Shown: positions 1 to 6,180, counted from the stretch's first letter. The stretch is 6,419 nt of DNA from an uncultured Blautia sp. (GCA_946629475.1 CAMOXX010000162.1:1-6419); one strand, 5' to 3'. Made by a program: numbers and translations. Notes: generated by a model from the sequence alone, not told the origin.

Positions 1-1220
1 GCTTCCTTCGCCGCCTCGGCCATTCCCTTCGAAAGCTCTCCCACACAGATCAGAAGATCAAGCCCGCAGGATGCGGCATGGCGGCCCACCTCCCGGTGCA
101 TCTCAGCCTCATCCTTTCCCAGCTCGCCCATATCGCCGAGCACGGCGGCAACTCTCCCGTCCGCATCCTTCAGTATATCCAGGGAGCCCTTCATCGAAGC
201 AGGGCTTGCATTGTAGCAGTCATCCACCACCAGATAATCCGGCGTTTCGATCATGCGGAACCTGCCGCTGATCGTCTCGATGCTCTCGATTCCCCTGCGG
301 ATCTCCTCTGCCGTCAGGCCGTAGATACTGCCGACCGATGCCGCTGCCAGCGCGTTGTAAACATTGTGAATCCCCGGAACCGGAATATGCACGAAAAAGC
401 TCTCATCCCCCAGATGGATCCTGCAGTCGGTTCCCCTGAGGCCGCGGCTCACTATCTCATCGGCATATACCGGATGATCCTTGGAAAGGCCGTAAAACAG
501 CGGCCGGATTCCATGAACATCGTCTACCCGGCACAGCTTGTCGTCATCCCCGTTCAGCACAATGTGGCCGCCCGGGCGGATAAAATCGAACATCTCCGTC
601 TTTGCGCGGAACACCCCGTCCCTGTCCCCCAGGAATTCGAGGTGGCAGGTTCCGATGTTGGTGATGACACCGGTGTCCGGCCGCGCAATCGCCGCCAGGC
701 GGCTCATCTCCCCGAAATCACTGATTCCCATCTCCAGGACGGCAATCTCATGCTCGTCCCGCAGCCGGAATATCGTCAGCGGGAGTCCCAGCTCATTGTT
801 GAAATTCCCGAGTGTTTTCAGGGTATTGTATTTTTCCTTCAGGACCGAAGCGACAGCCTCCTTCGTGCTGGTCTTTCCGACGGACCCCGATATCCCGACA
901 ACAGGGATCGAAAGCTGTGAGAGGTAAAATGCCGCAATATCCTTGACTGCCTGCAGGGAGGATTCCACATGGATACACGGTTCTCCTGTCTCCTCCGGGC
1001 TCTTCTCCGTCAGGGTGATCAGTGCTCCGGCCTCCCTTACCTGGGGAATAAAGCTGTGTCCGTCAACGCGTTCTCCCACAATCGGGACATACAGGCAGCC
1101 CGGCTCAGCCTTCCGGCTGTCCGTTGTAACGGACGTTATCTCCTTCTGCAGAATCCCGGGATCGCCGAAGAACGTTCCGGAGGCTGCACGCGTGATATTT
1201 TCAATCGTCAGATTCTTCAT
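1..1220 (-). CDS. murF: UDP-N-acetylmuramoyl-tripeptide--D-alanyl-D-alanine ligase (MurF), 3' end cut by window edge
   Basis: MurF is a cytoplasmic ATP-dependent ligase that joins D-Ala-D-Ala to the UDP-MurNAc-tripeptide, the last cytoplasmic step in making the pentapeptide precursor. The minus frame from the ATG at 1220 is open to the window edge and gives 406 residues. The family is usually about 450-460 residues, so roughly the last 50 of the C-terminal domain are missing. Visible motifs in order: TDSRK (33-37) in the substrate-binding N-domain; the P-loop GISGSVGKTSTK (109-120); VLEMG (161-165); NIGTCHLEFLG (188-198); AKTEM (206-210), whose lysine matches the carbamylated lysine of Mur ligases; PGIHNVYNALAA (282-293); DDCYNASPASM (333-343), typical of MurF; and GDMGELG (362-368). 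The start matches the family N-terminus and has a strong ribosome binding site. The gene overlaps the end of ddl by 20 nt, suggesting translational coupling. The ddl-murF order is common in bacteria. Identification is firm. Confidence 0.97.
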   Translation of the reverse strand, partial: MKNLTIENITRAASGTFFGDPGILQKEITSVTTDSRKAEPGCLYVPIVGERVDGHSFIPQVREAGALITLTEKSPEETGEPCIHVESSLQAVKDIAAFYLSQLSIPVVGISGSVGKTSTKEAVASVLKEKYNTLKTLGNFNNELGLPLTIFRLRDEHEIAVLEMGISDFGEMSRLAAIARPDTGVITNIGTCHLEFLGDRDGVFRAKTEMFDFIRPGGHIVLNGDDDKLCRVDDVHGIRPLFYGLSKDHPVYADEIVSRGLRGTDCRIHLGDESFFVHIPVPGIHNVYNALAAASVGSIYGLTAEEIRRGIESIETISGRFRMIETPDYLVVDDCYNASPASMKGSLDILKDADGRVAAVLGDMGELGKDEAEMHREVGRHAASCGLDLLICVGELSKGMAEAAKE

Positions 1221-2250
1221 CGTACCTCCTCATTGATACACGGATCAGTTCCTCACACAGATCGGCAAACGACATCCCCAGCACCGCCGCCTCCTGCGGA
1301 ATCAGGCTGGTGGGCGTCATCCCGGGCAGGGTGTTGGCCTCCAGGCAGAACATGTCTCCATTGTCCTTCATCATAAAGTCCAGCCTGCAGTATGCCTCCA
1401 TCTGCAGTGCCCGCGCGCCAGCCTCGGCAATCTGCTGCATCTTTTTGGTCAGCTCCTGCGGAATTTTCGCCGGGCAGGTCTCGATCGTCGAGCCCGGTTT
1501 GTATTTATTGACGTAATCGTAAAAGCCGGACAGCGGCTGGATCTCGATGACCGGATAGGCCTTTCCGTCCACCACGGCGACGGAAAACTCCCTGCCGTCG
1601 ATATACTCCTCTACAACAACCCGGCCCTCATATTCAAACGCCGCATCCAGGGCTTTTTCATACTCCTCCTGATCATGCGCGATATAGACACCGACGCTGG
1701 AGCCTCCGCAGCAGGTTTTCACCACTACGGGGAATTCCAGTCCCAGGCGGATCAGGTCATTCTCCCGGCGTTCCTGTACCATCGAGCATCCCTTCGGAAC
1801 GGGAACATGATTCATCGCAAACATCTGCTTGGTAATATTCTTGTCCATCGCCATGGCGCTGCTCAGGTATCCTGTCCCGGTATACCGGATGCCCATCAGG
1901 TCAAACGCCGCCTGCACCCGGCCGTCCTCACCGTTTGCGCCGTGCAGTCCAAGGAACACAATGTCCGACATTGCGCACAGCTCCAGGACATTCGGGCCGA
2001 AAAAGCTGCGCCTCTCCCTTCTGATTTCAGAAATCCGGCTGTCAAACCCCTTCATGTAGGCTGCCGCCGCTTCCACATCATATTCTTCCGGAAAAGCATC
2101 GTAGGGATCATAGTCCTCGATCCCGCAGAAGATGTCTACCAGAACGGCCCTCTCCCCCTTGCTCCGGAGCGCCCTGCAGATTTCTGTCCCCGAAACAATG
2201 GAAATTGCCCGCTCGGTGCTGGTTCCTCCAGCCAGGACAACTATATTCAT
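1201..2250 (-). CDS. ddl: D-alanine--D-alanine ligase
   Basis: This cytoplasmic ATP-grasp ligase condenses two D-alanines to D-Ala-D-Ala, the substrate of MurF encoded next. With the start at 2250 it has 349 residues, a normal length. Visible motifs (numbered from that start): LAGGTSTER at the N-terminus with the catalytic Glu13; HGANGEDG (103-110); the ATP/substrate loop GGSSVGV (182-188); EEYIDGREFSV; the omega-loop FYDYVNKY (243-250); RLDF (289-292); and EANTLPGMTPTS (304-315), carrying metal and substrate ligands. The Tyr ending FYDYVNKY matches Tyr216 of E. coli DdlB. That residue is Tyr in D-Ala-D-Ala ligases and Phe in the D-Ala-D-Lac ligases of intrinsically vancomycin-resistant lactic acid bacteria, so I infer a D-Ala-D-Ala product. 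An in-frame ATG at 2274 would add MKEGYGDD, but it lacks a ribosome binding site and does not fit the family N-terminus. The 2250 ATG begins MNIVVLAGG, as expected, 4 nt after the upstream stop. Confidence 0.96.
   Translation of the reverse strand: MNIVVLAGGTSTERAISIVSGTEICRALRSKGERAVLVDIFCGIEDYDPYDAFPEEYDVEAAAAYMKGFDSRISEIRRERRSFFGPNVLELCAMSDIVFLGLHGANGEDGRVQAAFDLMGIRYTGTGYLSSAMAMDKNITKQMFAMNHVPVPKGCSMVQERRENDLIRLGLEFPVVVKTCCGGSSVGVYIAHDQEEYEKALDAAFEYEGRVVVEEYIDGREFSVAVVDGKAYPVIEIQPLSGFYDYVNKYKPGSTIETCPAKIPQELTKKMQQIAEAGARALQMEAYCRLDFMMKDNGDMFCLEANTLPGMTPTSLIPQEAAVLGMSFADLCEELIRVSMRRYDEESDD
1225..1231 (-). promoter_or_regulatory. murF ribosome binding site, inside ddl
   Basis: GAGGAGG on the minus strand lies 4 nt before the murF ATG. 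It is within the last codons of ddl, so ribosomes finishing ddl pass over it. The near-perfect anti-SD match supports the ATG at 1220, although the spacing is on the short side. Confidence 0.75.
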
Positions 2251-2254
2251 ATCG

Positions 2255-3655
2255 TCACCATATCCTTCCTTCATCGTATATAATCACCGGGATACCCTCT
2301 TCGGCATTCATAAAAATCGCCGCCATCTCATCGGTCGGTGCCAGAACACTGCCGTCGGTTCCTTCCCAGAAATAAACTTCCCCGCCGAATTCGGTGCGCC
2401 ATGGCGCGTCACAGATCGAAAGGCCGTTGCTGCATTTGATCAGATAGTTCACCTGACGTTCCATTCCATCCTCAAACACACCGGCATTCAGATTTTTTTC
2501 TGCCAGGTAGAAGAGTCCCGTCGGCGTAATCATATCCGCATTGTGCGGGGTTCCGCTGATGATTCTGGTATCCACAACCGGCTTTCCGTCATCATAGCAG
2601 ACCATTCTCTGATTCATCAGATCGATCTCCAGATAGGTCATGCCGATGTCATTGGCGCTGCTCCGGCTGCCGGCACTCTGTGAATATACCGGCACTCTGA
2701 CATCCACCGTTCCTGCTTCGATCGCTTTAATCAGTTCCCGCGTCTCCTGATCTGTGTCGAGTATCCACCCGTAATCAGAGTCCTTGATTTCGATAGTCCG
2801 GTCATCATATGTTACAAAGGTCCGGGCATTTCCCACCGTGTTGTACTTTTCACCCAGCGCTGTTATATAGGCGCGCACCTTCTCTTCATCCAGGTGTATG
2901 CTTCCATCTTCTTCCGTCTGCAGCCATTCTTTTATATCCGGCCACGACAGTTTTTCGGTCCGGTCGCCGAAATCGTAGGTGATCAGCACGTTTTTGTAGT
3001 TTTCAAGCCTTTGGAGGCTCTCCGTAATCGCAGGGCTGTCCGCCGTGACGGACGGTACAAGATAGCAGCCCTCAGCCTCCAGATTCACCTCGTCCTTCCG
3101 CGCCAGCACAGCATCCCGGATTACGGCCCGGGCCTTATCGCGGTCAAGCGCGTTCCCGGTCACTTCGGGGACTACCGTGAATGTATCGTCATCTTCTATC
3201 ACGATATGCGCGTCTGACGGGTATGTGGTATTGACCTCCTGCATGCAGTCCAGGCTGTCCACAGTCCATGACAAAAGGGCATCCGAGATACTGGTCTTTT
3301 TTTCTGCCGTAAACGTTTTTTTGTCTGAAAGATGGGTAAACCAGGCCGCAATGTCCTGGTTTACCAAAAGCTTTTCTACTGTCCCGTCCGGGTCGTAGCT
3401 CATATCGATCTCTTTTGCGGTGACCGCCTCACGGCCGTGATACATCGTGTCGACCGCGAGCGCGTAGGATTTGATCTCCCTGTCAATCAGCTTTTCGGCA
3501 TCCTCCCTCGTCATATACGAGCAGTCCAGTCCATTGATCGATGTACCGGGAAAAAAGTGATACTTAAAAAACAGTCTTCCTGCAATGTAGCCTCCCGCCG
3601 TCAGGAACAGAAGGCACAAAATCAGAGTCAGGGCAACTTTTCTTCCTGTTCTCAT
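2255..3655 (-). CDS. Membrane-anchored L,D-transpeptidase-like protein (YkuD fold) with all catalytic residues replaced
   Basis: This 466-residue protein has a short basic N-terminus, one hydrophobic segment (about 7-29) acting as an uncleaved signal anchor, a long extracytoplasmic region and a C-terminal YkuD-type domain (about 338-462). The middle region begins with FFPGTSINGLDCSYMTREDA (34-53) and fits the peptidoglycan-binding repeats found before YkuD domains in Firmicutes, as in the Ldt of Enterococcus faecium. The YkuD core is recognisable: YLEIDLMNQRM (341-351), ISGTP (366-370), TPTGLFYL (377-384), DAPWRTEFGG (416-425) and GIPVIIYDEG (454-463). Active members form 3->3 crosslinks with a Cys in SHGC and a His in IHDAPW. 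Here those sites read TDGS (433-436) and ICDAPW (414-419), so the nucleophilic Cys is Ser436, its neighbouring His is Asp434, and the upstream His is Cys415. The frame is intact and has a good ribosome binding site (TAAAGGA). It starts 9 bp after the aminotransferase gene and ends just before ddl. I infer a pseudoenzyme with a binding, scaffolding or sensing role in the wall. The fold assignment is strong; the function is open. Confidence 0.85.
   Translation of the reverse strand: MRTGRKVALTLILCLLFLTAGGYIAGRLFFKYHFFPGTSINGLDCSYMTREDAEKLIDREIKSYALAVDTMYHGREAVTAKEIDMSYDPDGTVEKLLVNQDIAAWFTHLSDKKTFTAEKKTSISDALLSWTVDSLDCMQEVNTTYPSDAHIVIEDDDTFTVVPEVTGNALDRDKARAVIRDAVLARKDEVNLEAEGCYLVPSVTADSPAITESLQRLENYKNVLITYDFGDRTEKLSWPDIKEWLQTEEDGSIHLDEEKVRAYITALGEKYNTVGNARTFVTYDDRTIEIKDSDYGWILDTDQETRELIKAIEAGTVDVRVPVYSQSAGSRSSANDIGMTYLEIDLMNQRMVCYDDGKPVVDTRIISGTPHNADMITPTGLFYLAEKNLNAGVFEDGMERQVNYLIKCSNGLSICDAPWRTEFGGEVYFWEGTDGSVLAPTDEMAAIFMNAEEGIPVIIYDEGRIW
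2263..2271 (-). promoter_or_regulatory. Possible ddl ribosome binding site within the upstream gene
   Basis: AAGGAAGGA on the minus strand precedes the preferred ddl ATG (2250) by 12 nt, which is a little long. It lies downstream of the alternative ATG at 2274 and so cannot serve it. A weaker GGTGA (2259-2255), overlapping the upstream stop codon, sits 4 nt from the ATG. Both favour the shorter ddl product and coupling to translation of the upstream gene. Confidence 0.45.
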
Positions 3656-3660
3656 ATCAA

Positions 3661-3667
3661 TCCTTTA
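3661..3667 (-). promoter_or_regulatory. Ribosome binding site of the YkuD-like gene, overlapping the aminotransferase stop
   Basis: TAAAGGA on the minus strand contains the TAA stop of the upstream aminotransferase gene and lies 5 nt before the ATG at 3655. This arrangement suggests translational coupling of the two genes. Confidence 0.65.
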
Positions 3668-4948
3668 TTCTTCGAGCAGTTTTTCCACGCTCGCCTTTTT
3701 CACGCAGATCACGAACACCTGGGCAGCCTTTTCAAGCTCCTGCAGTGTCGGGAAGGTCGGGGCAATCCGGATGTTGCGGTCACGAGGATCAATCCCGTAG
3801 GGGAAGGTGGCGCCCGCGTCCGTCATGATTACGCCGGCCTCCTTCGCAAGGGCAACGATCCTCTTCGCGCAGCCGTCTATCGCGTCAAAGGAGATAAAGT
3901 ATCCGCCGTAGGGCTTGGTCCACTCGCCGATTCCGAGCCCTCCGATCTCTGTTGACAGAACGTTCTCGATCAGCTCGAATTTCGGGCGGATCAGGCTGGC
4001 ATGCCTGCGCATATGCTCATGAACACCGTCAAGGTTCTTGAAAAACCTCACATGGCGGAGCTGGTTCAGCTTATCATGGCCGATCGTCTGGATCCTCATA
4101 TATTTGCGGAAATCATCCAGGTTTGCACGGGATGCGGCGACAGCTGCGATGCCGGAACCCGGAAAGCTGATCTTCGATGTGGATGTAAATTTGTACACGA
4201 TATCAGGGTTGCCCGCCTTGCGGCACTCCTCAAGAATTTCAAGCAGAAAATCCTGATGATAGTCGTACAGATGATGCACGCTGTAGGCATTGTCCCAGTA
4301 AATGCGGAAATCCGGAGCCGCAGGTTTCAGCCTTGCAAAGCGCTCACAGGTTTCGCGTGAGTAGGTGATGCCCTGAGGATTCGAATACTTCGGAACGCAC
4401 CAGATTCCCTTGATGGCCTCGTCGGAGGATACATATTCCTCCACCATGTCCATATCGGGGCCTGTCTTTGTCATCGGCACGTTGATCATTTCGATGCCGA
4501 AAAATTCCGTGATCTTGAAATGTCTGTCATATCCCGGAACCGGGCACAGGAATTTCACCTTGTCCAGCTTGCACCAGGGAGTATGCCCCATGACTCCGTG
4601 TGTCATGGAACGGGCAATCGAGTCGAACATGACATTCAGGCTTGAGTTCCCATAGATAATGATGTCGTCCGGCTCCACCTCGGATATTGCGCCAAGCAGG
4701 CGCTTCGCCTCGGGAATTCCGTCGATCACGCCATAGTTCCGGCAGTCCACGCCCGTCTCGCATGTCAGGTCGGCATCGCCGTGCAGCACATCCATCATTC
4801 CCATTGAAATATCCAGCTGATCCGTTGCCGGCTTTCCCCGGGACATGTCGAGGCTGAGCCCCTGCGCTTTGATCTCTTCATACTGCCTGTCCAGCTCTGC
4901 CTTGAGGGATTTCAGTTCTTCACGGTTTAATTCAGCATATGGTTTCAT
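3665..4948 (-). CDS. PLP-dependent aminotransferase, type Ic aspartate aminotransferase-like (Aminotran_MocR family)
   Basis: This is a cytoplasmic fold-type I PLP enzyme of 427 residues, close to the length of type Ic aspartate aminotransferases such as AspT of Corynebacterium. These enzymes interconvert aspartate and 2-oxoglutarate with oxaloacetate and glutamate. Visible elements: DMSRGKP (34-40) near the N-terminus; the phosphate-binding loop GNSSLN (100-105); PGYDRHF (138-144), with an aromatic residue that could stack on the cofactor; SNPQG (189-193); YWDNAYSVHHL (217-227), with Asp219 for the pyridine nitrogen and Tyr222 for O3'; the Schiff-base Lys259 in FTSTSKISFPGSG (254-266); and RIAPTFP (394-400), whose Arg394 should bind the substrate carboxylate. 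It is the first gene of the cell-wall operon, preceded by AAAGGAGTG (4964-4956) and followed after 9 bp by the YkuD-like gene. Aspartate and glutamate feed peptidoglycan precursors, but a dedicated wall role is only inferred, and substrate preference cannot be read from sequence alone. Confidence 0.88.
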   Translation of the reverse strand: MKPYAELNREELKSLKAELDRQYEEIKAQGLSLDMSRGKPATDQLDISMGMMDVLHGDADLTCETGVDCRNYGVIDGIPEAKRLLGAISEVEPDDIIIYGNSSLNVMFDSIARSMTHGVMGHTPWCKLDKVKFLCPVPGYDRHFKITEFFGIEMINVPMTKTGPDMDMVEEYVSSDEAIKGIWCVPKYSNPQGITYSRETCERFARLKPAAPDFRIYWDNAYSVHHLYDYHQDFLLEILEECRKAGNPDIVYKFTSTSKISFPGSGIAAVAASRANLDDFRKYMRIQTIGHDKLNQLRHVRFFKNLDGVHEHMRRHASLIRPKFELIENVLSTEIGGLGIGEWTKPYGGYFISFDAIDGCAKRIVALAKEAGVIMTDAGATFPYGIDPRDRNIRIAPTFPTLQELEKAAQVFVICVKKASVEKLLEE

Positions 4949-4955
4949 CTTGTGT

Positions 4956-4964
4956 CACTCCTTT
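4956..4964 (-). promoter_or_regulatory. Ribosome binding site of the aminotransferase gene
   Basis: AAAGGAGTG on the minus strand, with AGGAG 9 nt before the ATG at 4948, supports this start. The ATG also fits the family N-terminus. Confidence 0.75.
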
Positions 4965-5065
4965 AGTGGTTTACAGCGTATCGCATAATCATACGGGCTC
5001 TGCGGCATGTGTTTCGCCCTGTTGACAGATACACTGATTTCAACTGTGCGCAATTCATTCCTACC

Positions 5066-5094
5066 AGTATACATAATCATCAGGAAAAGCACAA
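5066..5094 (-). promoter_or_regulatory. Candidate sigma-A-type promoter for the aminotransferase-ddl-murF operon
   Basis: On the minus strand TTGTGC (5094-5089) and TATACT (5071-5066) are separated by exactly 17 bp. The -10 is one base from consensus, while the -35 keeps only the TTG. Transcription would start near 5059, leaving a leader of about 110 nt before the aminotransferase ATG. No clear terminator separates it from the upstream methyltransferase gene, so read-through is also possible. Confidence 0.45.
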
Positions 5095-5136
5095 GTGGAA
5101 AGTGCAGGCTATTCTGCCTTCCAGCCCCGGTTTTTC

Positions 5137-6048
5137 TTACTTTTCCCAGCGTCCCGAGGCCCCGCAGGGCAGAATCAGGGCGTTTTCCCTGACCGGCAGG
5201 CCGATCTCATCGGAGATCACATGTCCGCCGCGGCCCTTGAGAGCCAGGCTCAGCATGTAAGTCAGCACGGCACTCTGAAGCCCCGTCGTATAGGAATTGA
5301 CGAGGAAGAACAGAGGGGATTCACTGAGGAGCAGCGCTGCGCGGCAGATCAGGGGGTAAACCGATTCCTCGATCTTCCAGATCTCGCCCTTCGGTCCCCG
5401 CCCGTAGGAGGGTGGGTCCATAATCACCGCGTCATAGTGATTTCCTCTGCGGATCTCGCGCTCCACAAACTTTGCGCAGTCATCCACCAGCCACCGTATC
5501 GGTGCTTCCGAAAGCCCGGACGCCGCCGCATTCTCCTTCGCCCAGGTCACCATGCCTTTTGACGCGTCGACATGGGTTACCGAGGCCCCTGCTGCCGCAG
5601 CGGCAATCGTCGCGCCTCCTGTATACGCAAAAAGATTCAGGACCTTCACCGGTCGACCTGCATCCCTGATCAGGCCCGAAAACCATTCCCAATTGGCGGC
5701 CTGCTCCGGAAAAAGCCCGGTATGCTTGAAGCTGAAGGGCTTCAGGTGAAAGGTGAGCCTGCCGTTCCCGCCATTCCGGGATGCCTCTTCTTTCCCCGAT
5801 CCAAGGCTCTTCAGATCGTAATGTATCTCCCACTGCTCGGGAAGGTCAAAGAATTCCCACTCTCCTCCCCCGCGGGAGCTTCTGTGATAATGGCCGTTCT
5901 TCTTTTTCCATCCTCTCGCCTCCCTGGGCGTATCCCAGATCACCTGGGGGTCCGGGCGCACCAGGATATAGTCTCCCCAGCGTTCCAGCTTTTCGCCCCT
6001 GGACGTGTCCAGCACTTCATATTCCTTCCAGCCATCCGCAATCCACAT
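5137..6048 (-). CDS. Class I SAM-dependent methyltransferase, RlmI/RlmK-related (COG1092 type)
   Basis: This 303-residue cytoplasmic protein probably methylates RNA, most likely 23S rRNA, using S-adenosylmethionine. Visible elements: an N-terminal region with LERWGDYILVRPDPQVIW (21-38); FKHTGLFPEQAANW (107-120), the entry to the catalytic domain; the SAM-binding motif NLFAYTGGATIAA (138-150); an acidic residue (Asp161) at the end of the next strand; a VDD acidic pair (188-190); the catalytic-type motif DPPSYGRGPKGE (211-222); and a C-terminal LPCGASGRW (293-301). E. coli RlmI is about 396 residues and starts with a PUA RNA-binding domain. That domain is absent here, and the N-terminal region is of another kind, so the exact target base should not be transferred from RlmI. 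The ATG at 6048 has GGAGGG (6063-6058) at 9 nt. The gene is transcribed away from the small cysteine-rich gene and shares its promoter region. Family identification is strong; specificity is unknown. Confidence 0.88.
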   Translation of the reverse strand: MWIADGWKEYEVLDTSRGEKLERWGDYILVRPDPQVIWDTPREARGWKKKNGHYHRSSRGGGEWEFFDLPEQWEIHYDLKSLGSGKEEASRNGGNGRLTFHLKPFSFKHTGLFPEQAANWEWFSGLIRDAGRPVKVLNLFAYTGGATIAAAAAGASVTHVDASKGMVTWAKENAAASGLSEAPIRWLVDDCAKFVEREIRRGNHYDAVIMDPPSYGRGPKGEIWKIEESVYPLICRAALLLSESPLFFLVNSYTTGLQSAVLTYMLSLALKGRGGHVISDEIGLPVRENALILPCGASGRWEK

Positions 6049-6083
6049 GTCCTGTATCCCTCCACATTATCTTTCTGTTCTGC

Positions 6084-6112
6084 AGTATAGTGGATATTTG
6101 CGGAGGTTGCAA
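6084..6112 (-). promoter_or_regulatory. Promoter of the methyltransferase gene, sharing its -35 with the divergent promoter
   Basis: On the minus strand TTGCAA (6112-6107), a 17-bp spacer and TATACT (6089-6084) form a good sigma-A-type promoter. Transcription would start near 6077, giving a leader of about 28 nt with GGAGGG before the ATG at 6048. The -35 hexamer is its own reverse complement and is also used by the plus-strand promoter. Confidence 0.65.
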
Positions 6113-6135
6113 TATATCTATTGAAAGGATATAAT
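6107..6135 (+). promoter_or_regulatory. Promoter of the small cysteine-rich gene
   Basis: TTGCAA (6107-6112), a 17-bp spacer and a perfect TATAAT (6130-6135) form a strong sigma-A-type promoter. A run of eight A (6136-6143) follows the -10 and covers the expected start near 6142. The leader of about 45 nt carries a perfect 8-bp palindrome CACCGGTG (6146-6153). Confidence 0.75.
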
Positions 6136-6174
6136 AAAAAAAACACACCGGTGAGATGGAACCGATGCTGATGC

Positions 6175-6180
6175 GGGAGG
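6175..6180 (+). promoter_or_regulatory. Ribosome binding site of the cysteine-rich gene
   Basis: GGGAGG lies 7 nt before the ATG at 6188. Strong complementarity and ideal spacing fix this start and argue that the small gene is translated. Confidence 0.75.

Larger units (their letters stand above)
4949..5136. other. Intergenic leader of the cell-wall operon (188 bp)
   Basis: This gap separates the methyltransferase stop from the aminotransferase start. It holds the candidate promoter above, a 9-mer CATAATCAT present twice (4984-4992 and 5072-5080), and a weak 5-bp stem CGTAT/ATACG (4977-4981 with 4991-4995). I see no convincing riboswitch, T-box or intrinsic terminator: no GC-rich stem is followed by a T-run on the minus strand. 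Confidence 0.5.

Noticed and set aside
78..920. Long plus-strand open frame (280 codons) opposite murF
   Set aside because: It is fully antisense to a clear murF, has no family resemblance and no ribosome binding site, and reflects the codon composition of the opposite strand.
1675..2283. Plus-strand open frame (202 codons) opposite ddl
   Set aside because: It is antisense to an unambiguous ddl gene and has no independent support.
3332..3955. Plus-strand open frame (207 codons) across the YkuD-like/aminotransferase junction
   Set aside because: It is antisense to two well-supported genes, and its translation has no recognisable motif.
4977..4995. CGTAT/ATACG stem upstream of the aminotransferase ribosome binding site
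   Set aside because: Five AU-rich base pairs with a 9-nt loop are too weak to call a regulatory hairpin.
5022..5027. Consensus-like TTGACA on the plus strand in the operon leader
   Set aside because: No acceptable -10 lies 16-18 bp downstream and no plus-strand gene follows.
5101..5136. Possible terminator after the methyltransferase gene
   Set aside because: Only a 4-bp AGGC/GCCT stem can be formed and no T-run follows on the minus strand.
5572..6090. Plus-strand open frame (172 codons) opposite the methyltransferase
   Set aside because: It is antisense to a gene with clear SAM-binding motifs and lacks a ribosome binding site.
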